From contig JAYESD010000001.1 in assembly GCA_036927565.1 (NCBI GenBank), positions 269,897,560 through 269,961,559 on the forward strand: DNA of 64,000 bases. Direction: 5' to 3'. Below, one piece after another: positions 11,309 to 23,388 of the stretch. How positions within the stretch are numbered: the first letter of the stretch is position 1; every line of letters begins with the position of its first letter. The position numbers and the translations under genes were made by a program. Origin of the DNA: Tuctoria greenei. Its lineage: Eukaryota > Streptophyta > Magnoliopsida > Poales > Poaceae. The notes under the pieces are model-generated. The model was not told the DNA's origin. It did no database searches and worked only from the letters and a program-made list of their open reading frames with translations.

Positions 11309-12512
11309 GCAAGCCTGGTATGTGGATGGGTTGGATGTTATGGTGGTTTGCTTGCTTTAGATCTAAGCACCGATCCATGCGATAATAAGCCAGGACTACA
11401 GTGCCACCACGAGGCCAAGTATGGGTGCAGCGTAGCTGATTAATTAGGGCTTTGCCAGTGCTATTTGGACCATTATGGATGCTCGGGGAAGGGGTAGTAA
11501 GATTGAGTTTGTTGATGATTGGTGGGACTACCCTGGGATCCGAATGACTCAAGAGGGGGCCCTTGGTTGAAGATGTGCTCAGTTGGAGACATCGCCATCG
11601 GTGAAACCTCAGTGGGGTCTAAATAGGCTAGAAATCCATTTGTAAAGGCTATTTTGTGATCTCTTGGCCACACACCGACGGAGGTGTGAGACGGCATAAT
11701 AGAGGTTCTAGTCATCGAAAGGTCATGAAATCACGAACACGTGGGTAAAGAGGTACAAACTCTGCAAAGTTAAATAAAACTATCATGATAGCCGTGCTCC
11801 CGGTTATGAGCACCTGGACAACTTCCATGATTAGAGGGTACTCGGTATTGGGATGGTATTTGGGATGGTTATGGTTGGTATTATGGTTATGGATTAATTT
11901 CTGGTATTGAATATGGTTATTGGCAAATGGTGAAATCTGGAATTACTGGTGATGGTAATGAATTCAGACTGGTATTATGATATTACTTATGATTATGATG
12001 GGTTTATTTCACATACATGTAATATATTTCTTTTCAAATGTTCTAATGTACTTTTCAGCACTTTACAGTTATTATTGTCGACATTTGAATAAGCCACATG
12101 TCATACTTTCCACACTTACTGAGTACGACATGTACTCACTCTTGCAATCCCCCCAACAGTTGCAGATCAGGATTAGGAGTTTAATGGTGATAATGCGGAG
12201 TTCTAGGCCGTGTCTACCGTCAGCTTTGCCTGTGGTGTTGATTGGAGCTGCGCTATACCCTATTGCTTATGTTGTCTAGCTGTTTAGTTTGCTTAATTAG
12301 TTTATTTCCGCTGCATTAGTTGAACTTGTCATTAATATTCATTAGAGCTTGTATTCGAGGATAATATGGTTGTTTAATAAAATTTGGTTAATTAATCTTG
12401 TCTTGTGGTAATTATCTGTATATCGTTTGTGATTGCACTCGTGTATGTGTGATGAACATCCTGGGCACACATATGCGTTAGCTTGGTTCATTTTTCGGAA
12501 CCGGGCATCACA
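11309..12512 (+). repeat. Truncated 5' LTR of element B
   Basis: It corresponds to B 3' LTR positions from about 18961 to 20161. The first ~1.6 kb, including the palindrome array and TATA box, is missing, so B has no 5' promoter of its own here. It ends GCATCACA and is followed by the primer site. Confidence 0.85.
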
Positions 12513-12515
12513 GAT

Positions 12516-12527
12516 TGGTATCAGAGC
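12516..12527 (+). other. Primer binding site, element B
   Basis: TGGTATCAGAGC, three bases after the partial LTR end; initiator methionine tRNA type, as in A. Confidence 0.88.
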
Positions 12528-12782
12528 CACAGGTTGACCGTAGGATGCAGCCTAAATAGAAGGGACACTGTAGAGCACATAGGGGCACTCAGGAATCAAT
12601 TTGATTTTGTTGGCTTGCTGTTTGCTATATATATTGTTTGCTTGTGTGCTTAATAGAGGATTTTGGGGTGCTTTAGCATTGCCATGTCCACCTAGGCTAG
12701 TATAGCTAGTTGGTTAGCTTCATATCCCTTGATGCATATAGTTGGGGACGTTTTCTAATTCTTACCTATTGCTTTTCTTCAG

Positions 12783-15700
12783 ATGGTGATGACTCGCAAC
12801 CAGAGGGATGGCAATGATGAGGAGGAGAACAATGGAGTACCTCAGAACGACAATGGGCAAGGACCTGCTCATGGAGCTACCAACATTGAGCAGCTTTTGG
12901 CTATGCAAAACCAGCTCATGCAGACCATGATACAGACTATGGGACAACTGCAGGCTGGCAACATCAACAATCAACCCCACATGCCTCCACCGCCACCCCC
13001 GCCTCCTCATAACCGATTGGGAGAGTTTATGAGGACCAGGCCGCCAACCTTTGCTCAAGTCGCTGACCCTATGGATGCAGATGATTGGCTAAAGTCCGTG
13101 GAGAAGAAGCTAGCTATTATTCAATGCAGTGACCGGGAGAAGGTCTTGTTTGCTTCTCATCAACTAGTTGGAGCAGCTGCGGATTGGTGGGATGCTTATT
13201 GCAATGCTCATGAGAACCAAGGGAGAATTACTTGGGCCGAATTCAAGGAGAATTTTCGTTCTCATTATGTGCCCGATGGTGTTATGATCCTGAAGAGGCA
13301 AGAACTTGAGAATTTAAGGAAAGGAAGATCAAGCGTGAGTGAATATCTCAATAAATTCACTCAACTCTCAAGGTATGCGCCTGCGGATGTTAGTCGGGAC
13401 AGCCAGAAGCAATACTTGTTCATGAGGGGCTTGAACAATGAGATCCAAGTGCAACTACTCAACTGCGATTATGCCAATTTTCAGAAGCTTGTGGACAAAG
13501 CAATTGTGGTTGAGAACAAGATCTGTGAGATGGAGCAAGAAATCAAGAGGAAGGCGCCATATCAAGGACAACAACAAGGAAGTAATGTGCGCCCTCGCCT
13601 TGCACCACCCAATGCGCCATATTACAGCTCCTCTATTCCTGCTCGGCGCCCTGTATTTGCACCGCGTCCAACTTAGTTTGTGCAGCAGCGCCCTGTCATG
13701 CAAGCACCTAGGCCTCCAATGCCTTATGCGCCTCGTGCTAATTTTCCTGGTGCTAATGTTCAAAACCAAGCTTGTTCCAATAATTCTGGTGGAGTTAAGA
13801 AGTGTTATACTTGTGGAGAAGTTGGACACTTTGCGCATCAATGTCCTAAGTCAGGCCTTGGTCAAGGAAGCAATGCACCGAGGCAAAACCCAAGACCCAA
13901 TGGAGGACAACCACAAGGGAACCGTGGACAACAGAATTTTGCTCGTGGCAACGTGAACCATGTCTCTACGGAGGATGCTCAACAAGCGGATGACGTGGTC
14001 ATTGGTATGTTTCTCTCCAACTCCAACCCCGCGACTATGTTATTTGATTCTGGAGCATCACATTCGTTCATTGCATCGAAGTATGTTGCCAAGTATAGTT
14101 TTCCTATCTCTCATATAAAGTTTACTCTATTGGTTAAGTCTCCTGGAGGAGAGATGAGCACAAATATAGTATGTCCAAAAGTAAGCCTTAGAATAAGGGG
14201 GGTAGACTTCTCCGCCAACCTCATTGTTTTGGATTCCCAAGGATTGGACATTATACTTGGTATGGACTGGTTAAGGAAGCACAATGGAGTTATTGAGTGT
14301 GCCACGAAGACGGTAAAGTTGACCAATGAAGAAGGGATCACCGTAGAATTTGAAGCATCTCAAACCGCACCGAAGCAATTGGAGTTGAATCATATGGACG
14401 GTGCCACAATTGAGGAGATTCCGGTGGTGTGTGATTTTTTGGATGTTTTTCCGGACGAGTTGCCAGGTATGCCACCCGATCGAGACATTGAGTTTGTTAT
14501 TGATTTAATACCTGGAACTGCACCTATAGCTAAGAGGCCATATAGGATGCCTCCTATTGAATTAGCGGAGCTCAAGAAGCAAATTCAAGAGCAACTAGAG
14601 AAATGTTTTATTCGCCCTAGTTCTTCACCTTGGGGAGCGCCCGTGCTGTTCGTGGACAAGAAGGATGGATCCCAAAGGATGTGCGTAGATTACCGAGCTC
14701 TCAACGAGGTAACAATCAAGAACAAGTATACCTTACCACGTATAGATGACTTGTTTGATCAGATGAAGGGTGTTTGTGTCTTCTCTAAGATTGATTTGAG
14801 GTCGGGATATTTTCAAATGAAGATTAGACCGTCGGACATACCCAAGACAGCTTTTAGGACACGGTATGGATCTTATGAGTACACCGTGATATCTTTTGGA
14901 TTGACAAATGCGCATGCCTACTTTATGTACCTCATGAATAAGGTCTTCATGGAGTACTTGGATAAGTTCGTCGTGGTGTTCATTGATGACATTATGATCT
15001 ACTCGAAGGATGAGAAAGAACATGAGGAACACTTGAGGCTTACATTGCAGAAATTGAGGGAGCATCAATTGTATGCCAAGTTCAGCAAGTGTCAGTTTTG
15101 GTTGAGAGAGGTGTCGTTTCTGGGTCATATAATTTCAGGAGGAGGAGTATCGGTTGACCCCGGAAAAGTGAGAGACGTGTTGAAGTGGGAACCGCCGCAA
15201 AATGTAAAGGAAATAAGGAGTTTTCTTGGGATGACTGGATATTACCGTAGATTCATCAAGGACTTTTCCAAGATAGCCAAGCCTATGACGGAGTTGCTAA
15301 TGAAGGGAAAGGCATTCCAATGGACTCAAGCTTGTCAAAATAGTTTTGAGGAGTTGAAGAAGAGGTTGACAACAGCCCCAGTTTTGGTATTGCTGGACGT
15401 GAGCAAGAGTTTTGACATTTATTGCGACGCATCGAGACAAGGACTTGGATGTGTATTGATGCAAGAAGGTCAAGTGGTCGCCTATGCATCAAGACAATTG
15501 AAGAAACATGAGCAGAATTACCCCACGCACGATTTGGAACCCGCGGCCGTGGTACACGCATTGAAGATTTGGAGACACTATAACCTTGGACATAGGTGTG
15601 AAATTTATATGGATCATAAGAGTTTGAAATATATTTTCACACAAACGGATCTGAACTTGAGGCAACGTAGATGGTTGGATCTCATCAAAGATTATGATTT

Positions 15701-17458
15701 GGGGATCAACTATCATCCGGGAAAGGCCAATGTAGTGCCGATGCTTTGAGTAGAAAGGGAGTAAGTCATCAACTCACAGTTCGAGAGTTACCATCCGGGT
15801 TATGTAAGGAGTTTGAAAGGTTGAACCTCGGGTTTGTAAATGAGACGGAGATGATGGAGTTAAACCAAACCTTGGAGCAAGAAATTTGAGAGGCCCAAAC
15901 CGCAGATGAGGAGATCAAGGAAATCAAGGAAAGGACTGAAGAAGGGAGAGAATTCAGATTTTACGAGGATGAACATGGTACCTTATGGCTTGGAAAAAGG
16001 ATTGTCGTGCCTAATGTAAAGCATATTCGGGAGACAATATTAAAGGAGGCACATGACTCGCCTTACTCGATTCACCCCGGTTGTACGAATATGTACATAG
16101 ACTTGAAGACTTGCTATTGGTGGGATAGCATGAAGAAGGACATAGCTGAATACGTAGCATTGTGTGATGTGTGCCAACGAGTCAAGGCGGAACATCAAAG
16201 GCCAACCAGATTATTACAACCATTAAAGATTCCTAAATGGAAATGGGAAGAAATTGGAATGGACTTCATAGTTGGGTTACCACGTACTCAGTCCGGGTAT
16301 GACTCAATTTGGGTAATTGTGGATCGCTTAACCAAGTCAGCTCATTTTGTCCCTGTGAAGACCAAATATACAGCTGCACGATTGGCCAAAATATACATGG
16401 AGCATATTGTGTGTCGACATGGAGTCCCTAAGAAGATAGTCTCGGATAGAGGTTCTCAATTCACTTCCAGATTTTGGCAAAAATTGCATGAAGCTTTGGG
16501 AACAAGGTTGAATTTTAGTTCAACATATCATCCTCAAACGGATGGACAAACCAAGAGGACCAATCAGATTTTAGAGGACATGTTAAGAGCTTGTGCTTTA
16601 AAGCATGGGAAAAGTTGGGACAAAAGCTTGACATACACGGAATTTTCATACAACAATAGTTACCAAGCAAGTTTGAAGATGTCACCATATGAAGCGTTTT
16701 ATGGGAGGAAGTGTAGGACACCTTTATCCTAGAATGAGGCAGGAGAAACTCAAGTATTTGGTCTAGATGTGTTGCAGGAAGCCGAAAAGCAAGTCCGAAT
16801 AATTCGTGAAAACTTGAGGGCTGCCCAATCAAGGCAAAAAGGCTATACGGACAATATGAGAAGGAAATTAGCCTTTGAAATAGGAGATTTTGTTTACCTT
16901 AAGGTGTCGTCGATAAGAGGTCATAAGAGGTTTAACATAAGAGGCAAGCTCGCACCTCGCTATATTGGACCATTCAAGATTTTGGACAAAAGAGGAGAAA
17001 TAGCATATAAGTTGGAGATGCCAGCTGATCTTTCAGACGTACATGATGTCTTTAATGTTTCCCAGCTCAAGAAGTGTTTGAGAGTACCGAAAGAACAAGT
17101 GCCAATGGAAGAATTAGAACTAGAGGAAGATTTGACTTATGCCGAGCAACCGGTCAAAATCTTGGAAACCAAGGAGAGAGTCACAAGGAACAAGATTATT
17201 AGATGGTGTAAAGTTCAATGGAAGCACCACACTGAAAAAGAAGCAACGTGGGAATTGGAGGATGATCTCAAGAAGGAATTTCCCTATCTCTTCTCTTCTG
17301 CGTCGAATCTCGAGGGCGAGATTCATTTTAAGGGGGGTAGGTTTGTAACACCATCATTTTCATGCATCATGCCCTACATGCACTCATATACATGTTTAAC
17401 ATTAACCCACATAAAAAGGAACAAGTTTAAAATTGATTTGGAACAAAACCGCACTTAA
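12783..17458 (+). pseudogene. Gag-Pol pseudogene of element B
   Basis: Collinear with A's gag-pol from the same ATG. Lesions seen by comparison with A: CAG to TAG at 13674, a one-base loss near 15738 (GTAGTGGCC to GTAGTGCC), CGA to TGA at about 15886, and TGG to TAG at about 16731. Between lesions the domains are recognisable: CCHC knuckle CYTCGEVGHFAHQC, protease DSGASHSF, RT FIDD, RNase H, integrase (its glutamate motif reads TDGQTKRTN, so the catalytic Glu is Lys), and chromodomain. The last segment ends inside the 3' LTR, as in A. The element cannot encode its own enzymes. Confidence 0.9.
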
Positions 17459-20161
17459 AACGCAGGAAAGTGCGGACTAGTCCGATTTTGCTGAGGACTA
17501 GTCCGATTTCTCTCTGACTAAAAATGGACTTGTCCGTTTTTTCTGTGGATTAGTTCGATTTTGCCCCCTGGAAACTTTCGGACTTGTCCGATTTTATGCG
17601 GACTATTCCGATATTCCAAGAGTCCTTGAAAATTTGCTAAGTCCTTGGACTTTTCCGAACTAGTCCGGTGTTCCAGCGGACTTGTCCGATTTCCTCTCCG
17701 TTTATAGTCGGACTTGTCCGATGTTTGGCCAGACTTGTCCGATTTTCTCTCTGGACGACTTCGGACTAGTCCGATCCTTTCCGGACTTGTCCGATATTTT
17801 GCGACTCTGAGTTGATCTTTTGTTTTACGACTTGTTTCTTGGGTTTCACATTGAGTGGGCCTAAGGATGTCGTGCCTAACTCTTTTAGAGCCCATGTGGG
17901 ACTCTAAACTGGCCTCTACTCATCCCAAAACTCGAAATCCATCTAACCCTGGCCTCCACCTCTATATAAAAAGCCCCACCCCTTGGAATAACATCTATTT
18001 GCCACTTTTCCACCCACCCAAACTCTAGTTCATGGGGAGCCACCATCAAGGAGGGAGGAGAAGGTCCCAAGCAAGAAGAAGAAGAGGAGGAAACGAAAGA
18101 GGATCAAGATCTCCACCAAGCTTTCGTTCTTCATCACCAATTCACCTCAAAGTTCATCACCAACCCTAGATCATCAAGATCCAAGTGTTACCTCCAAGTT
18201 TCTTGATTCATTGGAGTCCTAAACACCTGGTATACCTTCTATTATCTTTTCCTTACGTGAATTTGACCCCTAATCTCTGAATTTACGTCGATCTAGGAAA
18301 CCCTAATCTGCTGATCCCGCAGAGTGCGGACTTGTCCGGTCCCTAGCGGACTAGTCCGATCTTTCTGGTTAAATTGCATCAAATTAATTCTAAAATTTGA
18401 GCTAATCGAATCCAAACCTGTATAAACTTGTTAAAAGCTATTAGAACTAGTTAGTGATCATTAAAAGCAATCAATTAACAAGTTCTACTTTACATTTGCA
18501 TTAATCATGCATGTCATGTCATATTGAGTAATATATGTGCACTCTTTGATTGTGTTTCTTGTCTTGTATGTTTATTGTGTGGATTAGACGGATTTGCGCT
18601 AGGAAGTGCCACAGAGGATCTACAACACCAAGAGTTTGAAGGCTTTGATCCTAATCAACAGCAAGAGCAAGGCAAGTGTCCTTGAAGCATATTGATCCTA
18701 TTTTAAAATAAATGTTTTGTTTGCAAAACTGCATGCTTGTGTCAAATTGATGGGAATCCTATGGTAGAAAGTTTACTAGATTTTCGAAACCACCCTTGTC
18801 ACCTGGAATTTATGGTAGAGAGTTGGGAAGAGTTTTTTACCTTTTGCTTCGCTTAATCAACTGGGATGGAAAACAACTATACCACTCAATTTAATTATGC
18901 ATGGATGAGATTATGGATAACATGAACTAGTTAATATGATATGGTAATGGGTGATCTAAGAAAGCCTGGTATGTGGATGGGTTGGATGTTATGGTGGTTT
19001 GCTTGCTTTAGATCTAAGGACCGGTTCATGTGAGAATAAGCCAGGACTACAGGGCCACCACGAGGTCAAGTATGGGTGCAGCGTAACTGATTAATTAGGG
19101 TTTTGCCAGTGCTATTTGGACCATTGTGGATGCTCGGGGAAGGGGTAGTCAGATTGGGTTTTTTGATGATTGGTGGGACTACCCTGGGATCCGAATGGCT
19201 CAAGAGGGGGCCCTTGGTTGAAGATGTGCTCAGTTGGAGACATCGCCACTGGTGAAACCTCAGTGGGGTCTAAATAGGCTAGTAATCCCTTTGTAAAGGC
19301 TATTTTGTGATCTCTTGCCACACACCGACGAAAGTGTGAGACGGCATAATAGAGGTTCTAGTCATCGAAATGTGATGAAATCACAAACACGTGGGTAGAG
19401 GTACAAACTCTGCAGAGTTAAATAAAACTATCATGATAGCCGTGCTCCCGGTTATGATCACCTGGACAACTTCCATGATTAGAGGGTACTCGGTATTGGG
19501 ATGGTATTTGAGATGGTTATGGTTGGTATTATGGTTATGAATTAATTTTTGGTATTGAATATGGTTATTGGCAAATGGTGAAATCTGGAATTACTGGTGA
19601 TGGTAATGAATTCAGACTAGTATTATGATATTACTTATGATTATGATGGGTTTATTTCACATACATGTAATATATTGCTTTTCAAATGTTTTAATGTACT
19701 TTTCAGCACTTTACCGTTATTATTGTCGACATTTGAATAAGCCACATGTCATACTTTCCACACTTGCTGAGTACGACATGTACTCACTCTTGCAATCCTC
19801 TCCAACAGTTGCAGGTCAGGATTGGGAGTTTAATGGTGATAATGCGGAGTTCTAGGCCGTGTCTACCGTCAGCTTTGCCTGTGGTGTTGATTGGAGCTGC
19901 GCTATACCCTATTGCTTATGTTGTCTAGCTGTTTAGTTTGCTTAATTAGTTTATTTCCGCTGCATTAGTTGAACTCGTCATTAATATTCATTAGATCTTG
20001 TATTTGAGGATAATATGGTTGTTTAATAAAATTTGGTTAATTAATCTTGTCTTGTGGTAATTATCTGTATATCGTTTGTGATTGCACTCGTGTATGTGTG
20101 ATGAACATCCTGGGCAGACATATGCGTTAACTTGGTTCATTTTTCGGAACCGGGCGTCACA
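17344..20161 (+). repeat. 3' LTR of element B
   Basis: A 2818-bp LTR starting TGTAACACCA after a polypurine tract at 17330-17343. The palindrome array runs from 17473 to 17793 and holds an extra segment relative to A (about 17533-17590), so the copy number of the motif varies between family members. A TATATAAA box lies at 17963-17970 and two further palindromes at about 18326-18358. It ends GCGTCACA at 20161. Confidence 0.9.
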
Positions 20162-20534
20162 CAGACCGACAACTATATGGCCTCCCAGGCGCACACGTGT
20201 CCACCGTATGGCTGTCGGTACGCCCGGGGCGCTGACGGCTCTAAGCGCATTAAAGACGCAGGGTCCCTCTAGCCGACGCCTTTATGGCGTTATGACCATC
20301 GGTGTGGCTAGACCAACAGTCTTTGGTTTTCAACTAAAGCCGTCAGTATCTGGTGCCCGGCGGCTTTAATGGTCTAAAGTCGTTTGCACCGACGGCTATA
20401 GGGCCTTAAGAACGTCGAGCAACAGTCGATGGCTATAGCCGTCGGTAGGCCGACAATCTTACTATGAACTCGTCAGTTACTGCAGCTTACCGACTGCGAT
20501 AAAGCCGACATTTCTTTGCACGTTTCCTGTAGTG
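20162..20534. mobile_element. CACTA (En/Spm) transposon terminus, truncated
   Basis: The right end reads TTTCCTGTAGTG at 20523-20534, the complement of the CACTACAGGAAA terminus of CACTA elements. The preceding ~320 bp holds many short direct and inverted copies of GCCGTCGGT/ACCGACGGC (for example near 20208, 20390 and 20440), the usual subterminal repeat structure. The other end is missing; element B abuts at 20161. No transposase sequence is visible. Confidence 0.78.
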
Positions 20535-20679
20535 ATTGGTGATTGAATAATTGTCCCCTGGTTATATGGTGGCGAACTTTATATTTTTCATACATCGCTT
20601 TTTCCTGTAGTGATCGGTGATTGAATAATTGTTCCCCTGGTTATATGGTGGCGAACTTTATATTTTTCATACATCGCTG
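20523..20679. repeat. 78-bp tandem duplication spanning the CACTA end
   Basis: 20523-20600 and 20601-20679 are nearly identical, differing by ATTGG/ATCGG and one extra T. Each unit starts with the last 12 bases of the CACTA terminus and continues into flanking DNA, so a bare CACTA tip (TTTCCTGTAGTG) is repeated at 20601-20612. Confidence 0.9.
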
Positions 20680-20906
20680 TTTGAAGTTTAATATTATACT
20701 GTGATGTAATAATGTGATCATAACCTCTTATGAGGGAAATGTTGGAAGCTTTTTCCATTATCTAAATTGAAATAACATATCTGTAGACTATAGCTGGAAC
20801 ATCGAAGTAAATATTGTCGTTTATTGTTAATGTAGACAGCAAAAATAAAGATTGGATCTACTTGAGGCTGGATTTACGAAACGCCGGCGAGACGTTTCTC
20901 GCGAGG
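20680..20906. other. Unassigned spacer
   Basis: AT-rich sequence with no convincing frame or repeat. I see nothing annotatable. Confidence 0.5.
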
Positions 20907-20914
20907 CGAGCTGT

Positions 20915-21734
20915 CAGGCCCGACTCTAGGCATAGGCCAGAGGTGCAATGGCCTAGGGCCCACAGCGGAGAGGGGCTCATAAAAATATGTGACTGATGTA
21001 TATTGTTTACTGGCTTGCACATATGCATACAAAGCAAAACAGCTAGTCACTGAGCTCGAATTAACTTTAGTAGGTGGTCAGCTCGTAGATCGTCCAAGAG
21101 TTGAAGACAACCATTGTCTGCTAGGCCCTTCTCGGACTCTCTCTCTACTCTGGTTTTCCCCTTGCCGAGCATTGTATTGCGCCATTGACTGGTCCTACTC
21201 ATTGCCTGCTACTGCTGCCGCGCCATACCTCTGAAGTTCGGGATCCTCCGGTCCTCCCTACCATCCAACCATTGAAAAGGGGCCACTAAGTTCCCTAATT
21301 TACTTCCTTGTTGTTTTCTTCTTATTGGATATTAAAATGTTGCATCAACTGAAAGAAGCTTCTCAAAACTAAAATTACTGAAAAACAATTTAAGGTCAAC
21401 AATATCACAAGACAGATTGAATGGATTGACTTCATATTGAGAATAATATTTTAAACAATATTGATCTTCGAACCGTCCATAATGATTTTGCTTCAAGCAA
21501 TGCATGAAGAAATTTATTTTTATGAAAAAACAATAGACATTGTTCATCTCCTGCTTAAGTCATTCATATTTGTTAATATTTTCAACACTTTACTTCTACC
21601 TTTTGTTTTTAATTTTAATAAGATTTATTTATGTTGCATAGTATATATTAGTATTAAAAAAATAAAATATTTGGCTTCAAGAGCCTACGATCCTGATTTC
21701 GCCTAGGGCCCTCAAAATCCTAGAGCAGGCCCTG
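20915..21734 (+). mobile_element. hAT element 1, 820 bp, with perfect 8-bp target duplication
   Basis: The ends are imperfect inverted repeats: CAGGCCCGACTCTAGG on the left, and CAGGGCCTGCTCTAGG as the reverse complement of the right end. CGAGCTGT flanks it on both sides (20907-20914 and 21735-21742), the 8-bp duplication expected of hAT. Inside is a remnant of the transposase C-terminus, so this is an internally deleted derivative of an autonomous element. Confidence 0.88.
21288..21515 (+). pseudogene. hAT transposase C-terminal dimerisation domain remnant
   Basis: Reading from 21288 gives a FPNLL segment, then VASTERSFSKLKLLKNNLRS with the ASTERSFSKLK block diagnostic of hAT dimerisation regions, then SQDRLNG. 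A TAA interrupts near 21333. A frameshift near 21436 is needed to continue into IENNILNNIDL and NDFASSNA, after which a TGA follows. Family assignment is from the motif. It is non-functional, with no N-terminal or catalytic part left. Confidence 0.75.
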
Positions 21735-21742
21735 CGAGCTGT

Positions 21743-22429
21743 GACATGCATGCATGTATCACTCGTATTCTAGGTATTAAAATATTTCTACTAATAGACA
21801 AGTTTCACTCAGCTCATACTAATGCATGTGGTAGTAAAATTTAGCTCACATATATTGTCATATATGAACCTTTAAATCTTTTAAGAAATTTTATTTTGAA
21901 CCTTGATTATTATCCAAAAAAATCCAACACTACCGCTGTTATCCGCCGGCGCCGTTAAATGCCATGCTGTGGTACGGACGAGCGTGCGAGCTGGAGACGG
22001 AACGCGCGCCCCGCCCCCGCCGTCCGACTGCGTGCGAGCACAGCCTGACGGTGCGTCGTCGGCCGGGGGCATGGAGCGACTGCTGCGAGTGGCGCACTGG
22101 TGTGCGGTGGCGTGGCGATAGGAGGCGGACGGTGGACTCAAGCGAAGGAGTCCATCCTGGCAGCTTCCTAGAAAAACGAAGGAAAGGAACGCATCAGACT
22201 ACATGCTTCTGCTGTCACATAATGAACCATGGCTGGTAGGTAGGTGCGTAGAAAATATTGACATGCTGACATGACATGCGGTTCCAAGAACACAACCATT
22301 TTGCACAAAAAAAAAGTGCAAGTGTTTTTCTGGAAAATATTGACGTGCTGACATCACATGCGGTTCCAAGAACACAACCGGAACCATTTTGCACAAAAAA
22401 AAACTGCAAGTGTTTTTTTGGATTGTCAG
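21743..22429. other. Unassigned intergenic DNA with a GC-rich island
   Basis: AT-rich to about 21940, then a GC-rich stretch (about 21940-22140), then the repeat at 22251-22420. Short frames exist in the GC-rich part on both strands but show no motif or codon signature, so I do not call a gene. Confidence 0.4.
22251..22420. repeat. Direct repeat of about 82-88 bp, two copies
   Basis: Copies begin GAAAATATTGAC at 22251 and 22333. Both run through a GACATGCGG/CACATGCGG stretch, GTTCCAAGAACACAACC and a TTTTGCAC plus poly-A stretch. The second copy has a small GGAACC insertion. Confidence 0.85.
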
Positions 22430-22648
22430 ACGTGGCAATACATACACGATAACCTTTCTCTACGGCCTCGCTCTTCTCGACTATGTTGATTGTCCATTTT
22501 CTATTTCTGTGTGCCACAAACTACTGATCATCTATTTGTCCAATGCCCAACAATAAAAGAGCTTTATCCTGCATTCTCTCTGATCATGTCGTCCCATCCA
22601 CAATGCATGATTTTATAAAGAAAATGAAGGACTTCTTGATAGAATCCT
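22430..22648 (+). pseudogene. LINE-like reverse transcriptase C-terminal (zf-RVT) remnant, left part
   Basis: A plus-strand reading gives CVPQTTDHLFVQCPTIKEL near 22510-22565, matching the Cys/His pattern of the zinc-binding domain after reverse transcriptase in plant LINEs and related genes. One stop lies upstream of it. Copia element E begins at about 22649, and the other side of E (56980-57090) continues with a compatible C-terminal motif in the same orientation, so E probably split one old copy. Confidence 0.5.
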
Positions 22649-23179
22649 TGACAGCCTAAAAGGATACCACTAAATCATTTCGAAATACATGGAAGAAAAC
22701 CGAATACAAGATCCACATCAAGTGCAATCTCTTGAATAACACAAGAACACCTCTAATACCTTCTTCTCTATCTCTTTTGTTGTTTGATGATGCGGTCATG
22801 GAGCCAATAAGGCGAGGCCGTAAGAAGAACAACAACGGAAGGCGTTTCCTATTGTTCTTCTCTTGATGTGTTGATCGGATTCTGAGAACAAAAAGAGTTC
22901 AAGTGTGTAGAGTGTGTGTATATGCATACAAAAGCATATTTTGATCATACACTTGACCATCTTCTTATATTTGATCAAGAGACACAAGAGGAGACCTCTC
23001 GCTCTTTAAGAATAGTTGTGTCTCCTGATCAGGAACAAAACATTTGGTGGATTGTGTTCTTTCAATTAGGATACATGTCAATTTCGAATTCAAACTGACA
23101 GTTGATAAACTAATTGGACTAGTTTGGTCAGGATCTAGACTAGTCCGGTCTTAATATTCGGACTTGCTCTATACTAACA
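22649..23179 (-). repeat. 3' LTR of element E
   Basis: On the minus strand it starts TGTTAGTATAGAGC immediately after a polypurine tract. It matches 56418-56921 across GGCGAGG, AAGAAGAACAAC and the CTTGACC blocks. Degenerate copies of the GGACTAGTCC palindrome occur at about 23116, 23136 and 23159, close to the LTR start. The left boundary at 22649 is inferred from a TG and a near-match target duplication. Confidence 0.65.
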
Positions 23180-23191
23180 TTCTCCCCCTTG
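23180..23191 (-). other. Polypurine tract, element E
   Basis: Read on the minus strand as CAAGGGGGAGAA directly before the LTR start TGTTAG; a typical copia plus-strand primer. Confidence 0.8.
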
Positions 23192-23388
23192 AACTCGTAT
23201 CTAAAACTTACCAAATACTTAATACTAAACTTAGTATATATTTTCTCATGCTTGACATATAAGGCACGTCACATCACAACAACCCATTACATATTGTTGG
23301 ACTTGAAGACCACAATACTTCTCACACTTAAAATGAATCTTACTCTTACTTGACCTCTAAATATCCAGAGATCATAGGTTCTCTCTTA

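Larger units (their letters stand above)
11309..20161 (+). mobile_element. Element B: decayed Tekay-like chromovirus with truncated 5' LTR
   Basis: Same family as A but more diverged and full of stops. The order is partial 5' LTR (11309-12512), PBS, gag-pol pseudogene, PPT and full 3' LTR (17344-20161). The partial 5' LTR matches the last ~1.2 kb of B's own 3' LTR better than A's LTRs: both share an extra GTACTCGGTATTGGG block and the GACGGCATAATAGAGG variant. It is therefore B's own LTR, not a duplicate of A's. No target duplication can be shown: CAGAC follows 20161. Confidence 0.85.

Noticed and set aside
8490..12512. Full LTR plus partial LTR explained by simple unequal recombination between A and B
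   Set aside because: That would leave a single hybrid LTR between the two internal regions. Here a whole A LTR abuts a truncated B LTR at an exact LTR end.
21903..22239. GC-rich island with open frames, considered as a host exon
   Set aside because: No motif, no splice context and no consistent frame; left unassigned.
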